Source: Streptomyces pinistramenti (GTDB lineage: Bacteria; Actinomycetota; Actinomycetes; Streptomycetales; Streptomycetaceae). From it: DNA of 53,294 nucleotides. The DNA is taken from positions 1 to 53,294 of the forward strand of contig NZ_JAJCXB010000054.1 of NCBI RefSeq assembly GCF_020564935.1, read 5' to 3'. A model generated the notes under the pieces. That model was not told the DNA's origin and searched no databases. It saw only the letters and a program-made list of their open reading frames with translations. This document shows, piece by piece, positions 40,525 through 50,736 of the stretch. Positions within the stretch are counted from its first letter, which is position 1. Each line of letters starts with the position of its first letter. A program made the position numbers and the translations under genes.

Positions 40525-42141
40525 GTGTTCGTCCAGCAACTGGAGCCGGTGGCGGACTCGCTCGCGCTGTCCGCGCTCGTCGCCGCACTGCCCCTGGTCA
40601 CCGTCCTCGTCCTGCTCGGCGCCGTCCGGACGCCCGCCCACCTCGCAGGGCTCAGCGGCCTGGCCGCCGCCCTCGCCGTCGCCGCACTCGCCTACCGGAT
40701 GCCGGCCGGCCAGGCGCTCTCCGCCGCCGCCCAAGGCGCACTCTTCGGCCTCTTCCCCATCCTGTGGATCGTCGTCAACGCCCTGTGGGTGTACCGGATG
40801 ACGGTCCGCACCCGGCACTTCGACGTGCTGCGCCGCTCCTTCTCCCGGCTCTCCGCCGACCCCCGCATCCAGGCGCTGGTCATCGCCTTCTGCTTCGGCG
40901 CGCTGCTCGAAGCGCTGGCCGGGTTCGGGGCGCCCGTCGCGATCAGCGCGGTGATGCTGGTCGCCCTCGGCTTCGACCCGGTCAAGGCCGCCGTCGTCGC
41001 CCTCGTCGCCAACACCGCGCCCGTCGCGTTCGGCGCCATGGGCACCCCCGTCGTCACCCTCGCCCAGGTCACCGGCATCCCGCTGGACGACGTGGCGTCC
41101 GTCGTGGGCCGCCAGACGCCGCTGCTCGCGCTCGTCGTGCCGCTGCTGCTGGTCTTCCTCGTCGACGGGCGGCGCGGGCTGCGCGAGACCTGGCTGCCCG
41201 CGCTCGCCTGCGGATCCGCCTTCGCCGCCGTCCAGTTCGCGGCGTCCAACTACGTCTCCGCGCAACTCGCCGACATCGGCGCCGCGCTGCTCGGCGCCGC
41301 GGCACTGGTCGCGGTGCCCGCCGCCCGCCGCCCCGCCACCGAAGCGGTACGCACCGCGGTCCTCACCGGCGTACGCAGCCAGGACCTGGACTCCCGCGAC
41401 ACCCGCCGCGAAACGGCCCGCGCCTACGCGCCCTACGCGCTGATCGTGCTGACCTTCTCGCTCGCCCAGATCCCGCCGGTCAAGGGCCTGTTGGACACCG
41501 CGACCCGGACCTTCGACTGGCCCTTCCTGAACGTCGCGGACCCGTCCGGCGAGCCCGTCGGCGGCAACCTCTTCGCCCTGCCACTGCTCGCCACCGGAGG
41601 CAGCCTGGTCCTGCTGGCCGGCATCCTGACCGCCGCCGTGCTCGGTGTGCGGGCCGGCGCCGCGGCCAGGGAATGGGCCGCGACCGTATACGAGTTGCGC
41701 CGGGCGCTGCTCACCGTCACCTCGGTCCTGGCGCTCGCCTACGTCATGAACCTCTCCGGACAGGCCGCCACCATCGGCCACTTCGTCGCCGCGGCCGGTG
41801 CCGGGCTCGCCTTCCTCTCGCCCGTACTCGGCTGGTTCGGCGTCGCCGTCTCCGGCTCCGACACCTCTGCCAACGCCCTCTTCGGCGCCCTCCAGGTCAG
41901 CGCCGCCCGGCAGTCGGGGCTCGCACCCGAACTCCTCGCCGCCGCCAACAGCGCGGGCGGGGTGCTCGGCAAGATGATCTCGCCGCAGAACCTGACCATC
42001 GCCTGCGCCGCCGTCGGCCTCGCCGGGCGGGAGGGAGACCTGCTGCGCAAGGTGCTGCCGTGGAGCCTGGGACTGCTGCTGGTGATGTGCCTGATCGTCA
42101 CCGGCCAGAGCACCGCCGCCCTCGGCTGGATGCTGCCCTGA
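40525..42141 (+). CDS. L-lactate permease (LctP family)
   Basis: The 538-residue membrane protein has about 12-14 hydrophobic helices and imports lactate or glycolate with protons. Family motifs are ILWIVVNALWVYRMTV, the highly conserved GALLEALAGFGAPVAISAVMLVALGF, NTAPVAFGAMGTPVVTLA and, near the end, SGSDTSANALFGALQVSAA and LAAANSAGGVLGKMISPQNL. The chain is close to the usual length. No lactate dehydrogenase (lldEFG) genes accompany it. GTG start with GGAGG upstream. Confidence 0.92.
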   Translation: MFVQQLEPVADSLALSALVAALPLVTVLVLLGAVRTPAHLAGLSGLAAALAVAALAYRMPAGQALSAAAQGALFGLFPILWIVVNALWVYRMTVRTRHFDVLRRSFSRLSADPRIQALVIAFCFGALLEALAGFGAPVAISAVMLVALGFDPVKAAVVALVANTAPVAFGAMGTPVVTLAQVTGIPLDDVASVVGRQTPLLALVVPLLLVFLVDGRRGLRETWLPALACGSAFAAVQFAASNYVSAQLADIGAALLGAAALVAVPAARRPATEAVRTAVLTGVRSQDLDSRDTRRETARAYAPYALIVLTFSLAQIPPVKGLLDTATRTFDWPFLNVADPSGEPVGGNLFALPLLATGGSLVLLAGILTAAVLGVRAGAAAREWAATVYELRRALLTVTSVLALAYVMNLSGQAATIGHFVAAAGAGLAFLSPVLGWFGVAVSGSDTSANALFGALQVSAARQSGLAPELLAAANSAGGVLGKMISPQNLTIACAAVGLAGREGDLLRKVLPWSLGLLLVMCLIVTGQSTAALGWMLP

Positions 42142-42237
42142 CCGCCCCGGGACGGCTCAAGAGGCCCGCACGCCGGGGGCGTCAGGGCCGCCTGGCCCGT
42201 ACCCGCCGTCCACGCGGCCGTGTCCCGCACGGCCGGG

Positions 42238-42243
42238 TAGGTT
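42238..42243 (+). promoter_or_regulatory. Probable -10 box of manB
   Basis: TAGGTT is placed to start transcription near 42250, leaving a leader of about 27 bases with AGGAGGG before the GTG. No clear -35 is visible. Confidence 0.4.
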
Positions 42244-42276
42244 GGGGCATCCGTAGAGACTCCAGGAGGGCTGGCT

Positions 42277-43635
42277 GTGGCTGATCTGTCGCAGATCGTG
42301 AAGGCGTACGACGTGCGCGGTGTGGTCCCCGACCAGTGGGACGAGAGCCTCGCCGAGCTGTTCGGCGCGGCCTTCGTCGAGGTCACGGGGGCGGACGCGA
42401 TCGTGACCGGGCACGACATGCGGCCCTCGTCGCCGGGCCTCGCCGGTGCCTTCGCCCGTGGCGCCGCGGCCCGCGGCGCGGACGTCACCGAGATCGGCCT
42501 CGCCTCGACCGACGAGCTGTACTTCGCCAGCGGCGCCCTCGGGCTGCCGGGCGCGATGTTCACCGCCTCGCACAATCCGGCCCAGTACAACGGCATCAAG
42601 ATGTGCCGGGCGGGCGCCGCCCCGGTCGGCCAGGACACCGGCCTCGCGGACATCCGCGCCCTGGTCGAAGGCTGGTCGGACGAGGGCGCCCCGCCGCCCG
42701 CCGACCGCACCGGGACAATCGTGCAGCGCGACGTACTCGGCGACTACGCCGCCCATCTGCGCTCGCTCGTCGACCTCTCGGGCATCCGCCCGCTCAAGGT
42801 GGTCGTGGACGCAGGCAACGGCATGGGCGGCCACACCGTGCCGACCGTCTTCGAGGGCCTGCCGCTCGAACTGGACGCCCTCTACTTCGAGTTGGACGGT
42901 TCCTTCCCCCACCACGAGGCCAACCCGCTCGACCCGAAGAACATCGTGGACCTCCAGGCCCGGGTGCGGGAAGTCGGCGCCGACATCGGCCTGGCCTTCG
43001 ACGGTGACGCGGACCGCTGCTTCGTCGTCGACCAGAACGGCGACCCGGTCGCGCCGTCCGCGATCACCGCCCTGGTGGCCGCCCGCGAGCTGGCCAAACA
43101 CCCCGGCGGCACGGTCATCCACAACCTCATCACCTCGTGGTCGGTCCCCGAGGTCGTCGAGGAGAACGGCGGCCGCGCGGTGCGTACCCGGGTGGGCCAC
43201 TCCTTCATCAAGGAAGAGATGGCGAAGACCGGCGCCATCTTCGGCGGCGAGCACTCCGCGCACTACTACTTCCGCGACTTCTGGAACGCCGACACCGGCA
43301 TGCTCGCCGCGCTGCACGTGCTGGCGGCGCTCGGCGGGCAGCAGGGAACGCTGTCGGAGCTGGTCGCGCAGTACAACCGCTATGCGGCGTCCGGCGAGAT
43401 CAACAGCACCGTCGACGACCAGGCCGGCCGCCTCGCCGCGATCCGGGACGCGTACGAGGGCCGCGAAGGCGTCACCCTCGACACCCTCGACGGCCTGACG
43501 GTCACCGCCGCCGACTGGTGGTTCAACCTGCGCGCCTCCAACACCGAACCGCTGCTGCGCCTGAACGTCGAGGCCCGCGACATCGCCACCGTCGAGCGGG
43601 TACGCGACGAAGCACTGGCGATCATCCGGGGCTGA
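42277..43635 (+). CDS. manB: Phosphomannomutase (alpha-D-phosphohexomutase)
   Basis: This 452-residue enzyme interconverts mannose-6-phosphate and mannose-1-phosphate, and often also the glucose phosphates. It has the N-terminal KAYDVRG, the phosphoserine loop FTASHNPAQYNGIK with Ser98, the metal-binding loop AFDGDADRCF, the sugar loop GGEHSAHYYF and the C-terminal phosphate-binding RASNTEPLLRLN. It is the central step of the mannose route whose other enzymes are encoded just downstream (manA, SIS isomerase) and about 14 kb upstream (manC-type). GTG start with a strong ribosome-binding site. Confidence 0.94.
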   Translation: MADLSQIVKAYDVRGVVPDQWDESLAELFGAAFVEVTGADAIVTGHDMRPSSPGLAGAFARGAAARGADVTEIGLASTDELYFASGALGLPGAMFTASHNPAQYNGIKMCRAGAAPVGQDTGLADIRALVEGWSDEGAPPPADRTGTIVQRDVLGDYAAHLRSLVDLSGIRPLKVVVDAGNGMGGHTVPTVFEGLPLELDALYFELDGSFPHHEANPLDPKNIVDLQARVREVGADIGLAFDGDADRCFVVDQNGDPVAPSAITALVAARELAKHPGGTVIHNLITSWSVPEVVEENGGRAVRTRVGHSFIKEEMAKTGAIFGGEHSAHYYFRDFWNADTGMLAALHVLAALGGQQGTLSELVAQYNRYAASGEINSTVDDQAGRLAAIRDAYEGREGVTLDTLDGLTVTAADWWFNLRASNTEPLLRLNVEARDIATVERVRDEALAIIRG

Positions 43636-43644
43636 GCCCCCGAA

Positions 43645-43673
43645 GGGCGGGGCAGCCCACGGCCGCCCCGCCC
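43645..43673 (+). terminator. Possible terminator after manB
   Basis: A 13-position stem with one A-C mismatch and a 3-base loop lies just after the manB stop. The TACGCT -10-like box at 43716 for the next gene supports a transcriptional break here. Confidence 0.5.
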
Positions 43674-43715
43674 CGGCAACCCCCGCCGGACAGGCCCCGC
43701 CCCCCGGTACGGCGG

Positions 43716-43721
43716 TACGCT
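43716..43721 (+). promoter_or_regulatory. Probable -10 box for the Trm112-like gene
   Basis: TACGCT would start transcription near 43728, leaving about 29 bases of leader with AAGGAG before the ATG. No -35 is evident. Confidence 0.4.
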
Positions 43722-43756
43722 GGCGGGGCCGCAACCACCCTGAAGGAGCAGACCCC

Positions 43757-43939
43757 ATGCCGGTCGAAGCCAGCCTGATCGAGATCCTCGCCTGCCCGGC
43801 GTGCCACGCCCCGCTGGCGGACAGGTCGGCGGCCGACCCCGCCGAACTGGTCTGCACCTCCGGAGACTGCGGCCTCGCCTACCCCGTACGGGACGGCATC
43901 CCCGTCCTCCTCGTCGACGAGGCCCGCCGCCCCGCCTGA
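43757..43939 (+). CDS. Trm112-family small zinc-ribbon protein
   Basis: The 60-residue protein shows the Trm112/YcaR pattern: LIEILACPACHAPL, a second cysteine pair VCTSGDCGLAYPV and the family C-terminus RDGIPVLLVDEAR. The four cysteines should bind one zinc. In eukaryotes and archaea Trm112 is an activator of methyltransferases; the bacterial partner is unknown. AAGGAG precedes the ATG. It is followed 77 bases on by the SIS-domain gene and may be co-transcribed with it and manA. Confidence 0.93.
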   Translation: MPVEASLIEILACPACHAPLADRSAADPAELVCTSGDCGLAYPVRDGIPVLLVDEARRPA

Positions 43940-44016
43940 CCGGGCGCCCGCCGGGCCCGCCCCGGCACCGCCCGGCGTTCCCCGCCCGTACCGGCGATTC
44001 GGAGGCCGCGCCCACC

Positions 44017-45153
44017 ATGCTCGACGAGTCACTCCTCGACACTCCCGAGGCGCTGGCCCGCGCCGACCGCTACGGTCTGCTGCGCGGCGTCGCCGAATCC
44101 GGCGCCCGGGTCCGCACCGCGGCCCGCAGCGCCACCGAGGCCGGCATCCCCGACCTGGTGCCCGACGGGCGGCCGCGCGCCGTCCTCGTCGCAGGACCCG
44201 GCCCGGTCGCCCCCTGCGTCGCCGACCTCTTCGGCGCGCTGGGCCGCGGCAGCTGCCCGGTCACCCTCATCCCGTCCACCGGTGTCGCGCCGCTGCCCGG
44301 CGCCCTGCGGTGGGCGCTGCCCGGCTGGAGCGGTCCGCTCGACCTCGTCCTGATCACCGGACCCGACGGCTCCGACAGCGGCCTCGCCGAACTGGTCGAA
44401 CAGGCATACCGCCGCGGCTGCTCCGTCGTCGCCGTCACCCCTGCGGGCTCCCCGCTGGCCGAAGCCGTCACCCAGGCCCGCGGCCTCGCCGTCCCGCTGG
44501 CGACCACCGCGTACGACGACCAGTTCGACGTCGAGGGCGCCCCGCCCGCCGCCCCCGGCACCCTCTGGTCGCTGCTCATCCCGATCCTCGCGCTCGCCGA
44601 CCGGATCGGGATGCTCAGCGCCCCGCCCGAGGCCCTGGCCCACCTCGCGGACCGCCTCGACGAGCTGGCCGAACGCTGCGGCCCGGCCGTCGCCACGTAC
44701 TCCAACCCGGCCAAGATGCTGGCCGCCGAGGTGGCCGACGCGCTGCCGCTGATCTGGACCGAAGGAGCCGTCGCGGGCGCCGTCGGCCGGCACTTCGCCG
44801 GCGAACTGGCGAGCCTGGCCGGCCGCCCCGCGCTCGCCGCCGAGCTGCCCGAGGCGCTGACCGCGCACCGCACGCTGCTCTCCGGGCCGCTGGCCGCCGA
44901 CGCCGACCCCGAGGACTTCTTCCGCGACCGCGTCGAAGAGCCGGCCGCCCTGCACGCCAGGATCGTCCTGCTCCGCGAAGGGCCGCCGGGACCGCTGTCC
45001 GCCACCGGCGCCGCGCACACCCTCGCCGACGAGCGCGACACCGCCGTCAGCGCACTCGAACCGGCGGGCGGCACCGATCTGGAGATCGCCGCCGAACTCC
45101 TCGCCATCGCGGATTTCGCCGCCGTTTACCTCGCGCTCGCCGACACCGAGTGA
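44017..45153 (+). CDS. SIS-domain protein, phosphoglucose/phosphomannose isomerase type
   Basis: The 378-residue protein has two SIS-like halves: VLVAGPGPVAPCVADLFGALGRGSCPVTL at the start, then LVLITGPDGSDSGLAELVEQAYRRG and VAVTPAGSPLAEAV. The C-terminal part resembles the PGI/PMI C-terminal domain (PF10432 type), including YSNPAKMLAAEVADALPLIW and AARELAxxL-like stretches. Immediately before manA, it is probably a second mannose-6-phosphate isomerase. I recall that the S. coelicolor homologue was reported to have that activity and to matter for sporulation, but cannot verify it here. The ATG was chosen by family start, with GGAGG 11 bases upstream. Confidence 0.82.
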   Translation: MLDESLLDTPEALARADRYGLLRGVAESGARVRTAARSATEAGIPDLVPDGRPRAVLVAGPGPVAPCVADLFGALGRGSCPVTLIPSTGVAPLPGALRWALPGWSGPLDLVLITGPDGSDSGLAELVEQAYRRGCSVVAVTPAGSPLAEAVTQARGLAVPLATTAYDDQFDVEGAPPAAPGTLWSLLIPILALADRIGMLSAPPEALAHLADRLDELAERCGPAVATYSNPAKMLAAEVADALPLIWTEGAVAGAVGRHFAGELASLAGRPALAAELPEALTAHRTLLSGPLAADADPEDFFRDRVEEPAALHARIVLLREGPPGPLSATGAAHTLADERDTAVSALEPAGGTDLEIAAELLAIADFAAVYLALADTE

Positions 45154-45253
45154 TCATGTACGGCCGGGGCGTGGGCCGGAACGGACCGCGCCCGGCGCCG
45201 GCCACCGACCGGTGACCCCGCCCGCCCGTACGACGTCAGGAAGCAGCAGCCCC

Positions 45254-46459
45254 ATGGACCGCCTCGTCAACACCGTGCGCCCCTATGCCTGGGGCTCCAC
45301 CACCGCCATCCCCAAACTGCTCGGCACCGAGCCGACCGGAGAGCCCCAGGCCGAGATGTGGATGGGCGCCCATCCCGGCGCTCCCTCCCGCATCGACCGC
45401 GGCGCCGGCCTCGTCCCGCTGTCCGAAGTGATCGCGGCCGCCCCCGAGGCCGAACTGGGCGCCGCGTCCGTACGGGCCTTCGGCCCCCGGCTGCCGTTCC
45501 TGCTCAAGCTCCTCGCGGCCGGATCCCCGCTCTCCCTCCAGGTCCACCCCGACCTCGCCCAGGCGGCGGAGGGCTTCGCCGACGAGGAACGCCGCGGCGT
45601 CCTGCTCGACGCCGGGCACCGCAACTACAAGGACACCCAGCACAAGCCCGAGCTGATCTGCGCCCTCACCCCGTTCGAAGGGCTCTGCGGCTTCCGCCAC
45701 CCGGCACAGGCCGCCGACATCCTGGAGGGCCTGGACGTCGACGACCTCAAGCCGTACGTCGACATCCTGCGCGCAGGACCCGAGGACGCCGCCCTGCGCG
45801 AGGTGCTGACCGCCGTCCTGAGCGCCGAGCCCGCCGCGATGGCCGAGACCGTCGAGCGGGCCGCCGCGGCGGCGGACGAACGGAGCGCGGAGGGCGGTCC
45901 GCACGCCGCCGCATACGCCGCGTACGCCTCCCTCGCCCACCACTACCCCGGCGACCCCGGCGTCCTCGCCGCCATGCTGCTCCACCACGTCCAACTCCAG
46001 CCCGGCGAAGCCCTGTTCCTCGGCGCCGGCATCCCGCACGCCTACCTCGACGGCCTCGGCGTCGAGCTGATGGCCAACTCCGACAACGTGCTGCGCTGCG
46101 GCCTCACCCCCAAGCACGTCGATGTCCCCGAACTGCTGCGTATCGTCCGCTTCGAGGCAGGCGACCCCGGCGTGCTGCGCCCGGAGGCGGTGGACGGCGA
46201 GGAGATCTACGAAACCCCCGTCGACGAGTTCCGGCTCTCCCGCTTCGTCCTCGCCCCCGGCGCCGCCCCCCGCCCGCTGGAACCCGGTACGCCACAGGTG
46301 CTGCTGTGCACGGCGGGCACGGTCGAGGCGCACACCGCGGGCACCACGGACGGCGGGACGCTGACCCTCGCACCGGGAGAGTCGGCGTTCGTCCCGGCCG
46401 GCGAGCAGGTCACCGTGTCCGGCGACGGCACCCTCTTCCGCGCGAAGGTCATGGCATAG
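45254..46459 (+). CDS. manA: Mannose-6-phosphate isomerase, class I
   Basis: This 401-residue zinc enzyme interconverts fructose-6-phosphate and mannose-6-phosphate. The cupin-type zinc ligands are visible in LSLQVHPD (Gln and His), KDTQHKPELICAL (Glu) and GAGIPHAYLDGLGVELMANSDNVLR (His), the last also being the family signature. The N-terminus VRPYAWGSTTAIP is characteristic. The ATG was chosen because AGGAAG precedes it and the family begins at once. It feeds ManB. Its presence beside the SIS-type isomerase means two different folds for the same reaction may be encoded side by side. Confidence 0.95.
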   Translation: MDRLVNTVRPYAWGSTTAIPKLLGTEPTGEPQAEMWMGAHPGAPSRIDRGAGLVPLSEVIAAAPEAELGAASVRAFGPRLPFLLKLLAAGSPLSLQVHPDLAQAAEGFADEERRGVLLDAGHRNYKDTQHKPELICALTPFEGLCGFRHPAQAADILEGLDVDDLKPYVDILRAGPEDAALREVLTAVLSAEPAAMAETVERAAAAADERSAEGGPHAAAYAAYASLAHHYPGDPGVLAAMLLHHVQLQPGEALFLGAGIPHAYLDGLGVELMANSDNVLRCGLTPKHVDVPELLRIVRFEAGDPGVLRPEAVDGEEIYETPVDEFRLSRFVLAPGAAPRPLEPGTPQVLLCTAGTVEAHTAGTTDGGTLTLAPGESAFVPAGEQVTVSGDGTLFRAKVMA

Positions 46460-46587
46460 CAGGGTGGCCGGGCGAAGGCCCCGCGGCGGCCTCATGCCAC
46501 CGCCCATGGGCGGGGCTGCGACAATGACCGCCGCACTGAACTAAAAGGCGGGTAAAGCCCGGCCGACGGAAGGGACATGCGGCACCT

Positions 46588-47547
46588 ATGAGTGCATCAG
46601 GCGGAACCAAGGCGATCGTCGCGGCGCTGGGCGCCAACCTGGCCATCGCCGTAGCGAAGTTCGTGGCGTTCGCCTTCAGCGGCTCGTCGTCGATGCTCGC
46701 CGAGGGCGTGCACTCGATCGCCGACTCCGGCAACCAGGGCCTGCTCCTGCTCGGCGGCAAGAAGGCCAAGCGCGCCGCCACCGCGGAACACCCCTTCGGC
46801 TACGGCCGCGAGCGGTACATCTACGGATTCCTCGTCTCCATCGTGCTGTTCACCATCGGCGGCGTCTTCGCGCTCTACGAGGGCTACGAGAAGATCCAGC
46901 ACCCGCACGAGCTGGAGAACTGGTACTGGCCGGTCGGCGTCCTCGTCTTCGCCGTCATCGCCGAGGGCTTCTCCTTCCGTACGGCCATCAAGGAGTCCAA
47001 CGAGCTGCGCGGGCAGCAGACCTGGGCCCAGTTCATCCGCCGGGCCAAGGCACCCGAGCTGCCGGTCGTCCTCCTGGAGGACTTCGGCGCGCTGATCGGC
47101 CTGGTCCTCGCCCTGTGCAGTGTCGGGCTCACCCTCGCCACCGGCGACGGCATCTGGGACGGCATCGGCACGATGTGCATCGGCACGCTGCTCGTGCTGA
47201 TCGCCCTCGTCCTCGCGGCCGAGACGAAGTCGCTGCTGCTGGGCGAGGCCGCGGGCCCCGAGCAGGTCGCCAAGATCCGCGCCGCGGTCGTCGACGGCGA
47301 CGTCGTCACCCGCGTCATCCACATGCGCACCCTGCACCTCGGCCCCGAAGAACTGCTGGTGGCCGCCAAGATCGCGGTCCAGCACGACGACACCGCCACA
47401 CAGGTCGCGGACGCCATCAACGCCGCCGAGGCCCGCATCCGCGAGGCCGTACCGATCGCCCGGGTCATCTACCTGGAGCCCGACATCTACAACGAGAACG
47501 CCGCAGCCGCCGGCGCCAATCCCGCGAAGTCCCCGGGCGACCACTGA
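46588..47547 (+). CDS. Cation diffusion facilitator (CDF) transporter
   Basis: This 319-residue membrane protein exports divalent metals, usually zinc, by proton exchange. It has an N-terminal helix, then SSMLAEGVHSIADSGNQGLLLLG carrying the HxxxD metal site of helix II, FGYGRERYIYGFL between helices II and III, LLEDFGALIGLVLAL in helix V, and a cytoplasmic C-terminal domain with VIHMRTLHLGPEELLVAAKI. GACAAT about 60 bases upstream is a possible -10 box. It is followed by a hairpin terminator. Confidence 0.92.
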   Translation: MSASGGTKAIVAALGANLAIAVAKFVAFAFSGSSSMLAEGVHSIADSGNQGLLLLGGKKAKRAATAEHPFGYGRERYIYGFLVSIVLFTIGGVFALYEGYEKIQHPHELENWYWPVGVLVFAVIAEGFSFRTAIKESNELRGQQTWAQFIRRAKAPELPVVLLEDFGALIGLVLALCSVGLTLATGDGIWDGIGTMCIGTLLVLIALVLAAETKSLLLGEAAGPEQVAKIRAAVVDGDVVTRVIHMRTLHLGPEELLVAAKIAVQHDDTATQVADAINAAEARIREAVPIARVIYLEPDIYNENAAAAGANPAKSPGDH

Positions 47548-47630
47548 CCGCTGCGCCGCCACCGGCCAACGGGGCGAGCGGCATCCGCAATGAGGTCCCG
47601 GAAGAGGCACCTGGGGAAATCCCGGGCGAG

Positions 47631-47664
47631 GCCCCGCGCCCACCGATGGGGGAGCGGGGCTTTT
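47631..47664 (+). terminator. Terminator after the CDF transporter gene
   Basis: GCCCCGC pairs with GCGGGGC, with additional CCC/GGG pairing inside, followed directly by TTTT. It is one of the few hairpins in the window with a U-tract. Confidence 0.7.
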
Positions 47665-48062
47665 CGCCGAACGTCCTCGGACGGCAGACGGCCTCGGGCG
47701 GCCGTCGGACGGCCCGGCCTCGGGCGGCTCCGCGCGTCGGCGCGCCCGTGCTCCGCAGCTCCGGTGCCGGCTCCCCCGCGCCCGTCCCTTCCCGGGTGCC
47801 CACGGCGACGCCATCGCCCCGTCTGGCGCCGCTGCCGGACAGTACGTTCTCAGCCCCGATCGACCCTCGCCCCTCCACCACGGCAAGCAGCTCCAGCCCT
47901 CGCCCGCCGCTCCCGCACCCGGAACCACGTGCAGTCCCGGGCAAGGACCCGGACACCACAGGCTCGGCCGCGACCGGAGGCCAGGGGGCGAGCGCCCGCC
48001 CCGCCCGCACCGAAGCGCACAGAACCAGCCGACGCGGGCTGGGGTCACAGAGCCTGTCGGTG

Positions 48063-48068
48063 TAGATT
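48063..48068 (+). promoter_or_regulatory. Probable -10 box of ahcY
   Basis: TAGATT sits about 195 bases before the ATG. The -35 region is weak. It would start a mRNA with a long, GC-rich, potentially structured leader. Confidence 0.4.
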
Positions 48069-48264
48069 CGTGCGCAGTGCCAGACGTCGCTGCTGATGGC
48101 GGTCGGGCGGCCCGCACCGCGGACCGGCCGAGGGAGAGAGGGCCTCCGACGGACTGCGCTGCGGCCAGGGGGAGAGGTGTGTCCGCTTCCGCGTACGCTC
48201 CTGCCTGCCCGCGCCGCAGACTGCCCAGCCCGATATCCACCTCGACGCTCGAGGAGCAGCCCGT

Positions 48265-49722
<1,458 letters not shown>

Positions 49723-49755
49723 GACACGACTGAACCACCTCAGCAGCCGGTGAAC

Positions 49756-49787
49756 CCAGGCCCTCGCCACCCGCGGCGAGGGCCTGG
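49756..49787 (+). terminator. ahcY terminator
   Basis: A perfect 13-bp GC-rich stem with a 6-base loop begins about 34 bases after the ahcY stop. Confidence 0.75.
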
Positions 49788-49980
49788 CCCGTACCGGACA
49801 GGCATCAGCACCACCCCCGGCCCGCGCCCCTGCCCGGAACCCGTCATCCGCACCCGCCGGCGCATCCCCTCCCCACCGCACCACCACGAGCCGGAGCCAA
49901 GTCCCCCGCACCCCTGCGGCCCCACGCTCCCGGGGACGCGTACACCCGAACCCCCGCACGGCCCCGCCAGAAGGACCCCC

Positions 49981-50595
49981 ATGCCCCGCGGCCATTACTC
50001 CCTGCACGACCCGCACGATCACACCCCCCTGGGTGAAGAGCACTTCCACTGCGCCCCCGGCCCCTCCGGCTGGCGCTACGTCTCCCAGATCACCTCCCCC
50101 TCCGGAGACCACGCGGGCTCCGTCGACCTCACCCTCGACGCGCTCGGCCGCCCGATCCGACTCGAACTCCACGCCTCCGCCTGGCAGGTACGCGGCGCCG
50201 CACTCGAAGGCGTCACCTGGGTACGCACCGACCCCACCGGCGAACACGCCACCGAAGGCAACGTCCCCGCACACGCCTTCACCGGCGCGTCCCCCGCCTT
50301 CCTCATCGCCACGGCCCGCCTGCTGCGTCCCGCCCCCGGCGCCGGAGCCGTCCGCACCCGGCTCGTGGCCTTCACACCCCCCGTCCTCGCCCCCCGCACC
50401 CTCGATCAGTCCTGGGCCCTGGTCTCCAGCACAGCACACGCCACTGACAACGCCCCGCTGATCGATGACGAATACCAGGTCAACGACCTGGAGACCGGTG
50501 AACAGCACACCGTCCACATCGCCGGCGACGTCGTCCTCTCGGCCCCCGGCATCGAACTCGAATCCCTCGAATCCCCACCGTCGACCTTCGACTGA
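49981..50595 (+). CDS. Conserved hypothetical protein (lipocalin- or DUF-like, cytoplasmic)
   Basis: The 204-residue protein has no signal peptide or membrane segment. The N-terminus is His-rich (HYSLHDPHDHTPLGEEHFHC). Beta-like strands follow (GWRYVSQITSP, VDLTLDALGRPIRLELHA, VRGAALEGVTWVRTDP), as does AHAFTGASPAFLIATARLL. The C-terminal third includes DDEYQVNDLETGEQHTVHIAGDVVLSAPG. The alternating strands would fit a beta-barrel, but I do not recognise the family. AAGGA lies six bases before the ATG. The longer open frame upstream is Pro-rich and rejected. It is convergent with the RDD gene. Confidence 0.75.
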   Translation: MPRGHYSLHDPHDHTPLGEEHFHCAPGPSGWRYVSQITSPSGDHAGSVDLTLDALGRPIRLELHASAWQVRGAALEGVTWVRTDPTGEHATEGNVPAHAFTGASPAFLIATARLLRPAPGAGAVRTRLVAFTPPVLAPRTLDQSWALVSSTAHATDNAPLIDDEYQVNDLETGEQHTVHIAGDVVLSAPGIELESLESPPSTFD

Positions 50596-50736
50596 CCGCC
50601 ACCGAAACAGCCCGCCGCGAACCCCGCCGCTCAGCCCCGCCCCGCCCCAACTCCCCGTCCACCACAGCGATCACCGCAGAAACCCCACGACGAGACGGCC
50701 GTCAGCCACATCCCCACACCCCCGCCCGCCCTCGTC

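Larger units (their letters stand above)
47548..48264 (+). other. Long gap between the CDF gene and ahcY: no convincing gene, ahcY leader
   Basis: The first part holds the CDF terminator. A Pro/Ser/Arg-rich open frame (47646-48065) exists but its composition is not convincing. TAGATT at 48063-48068 is a good -10 box for ahcY, giving a leader of about 190 bases. I could not match that leader to the SAH riboswitch consensus. Confidence 0.45.

Noticed and set aside
47646..48065. 139-codon Pro/Ser/Arg-rich open frame between the CDF gene and ahcY
   Set aside because: Its ATG lies inside the CDF terminator hairpin, the composition is typical of non-coding GC-rich DNA, and there is no ribosome-binding site or recognisable motif.
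48075..48264. SAH riboswitch upstream of ahcY
   Set aside because: The conserved blocks of the known SAH riboswitch could not be found in the leader; GAGGAGCAG near the start is explained as the ribosome-binding site.
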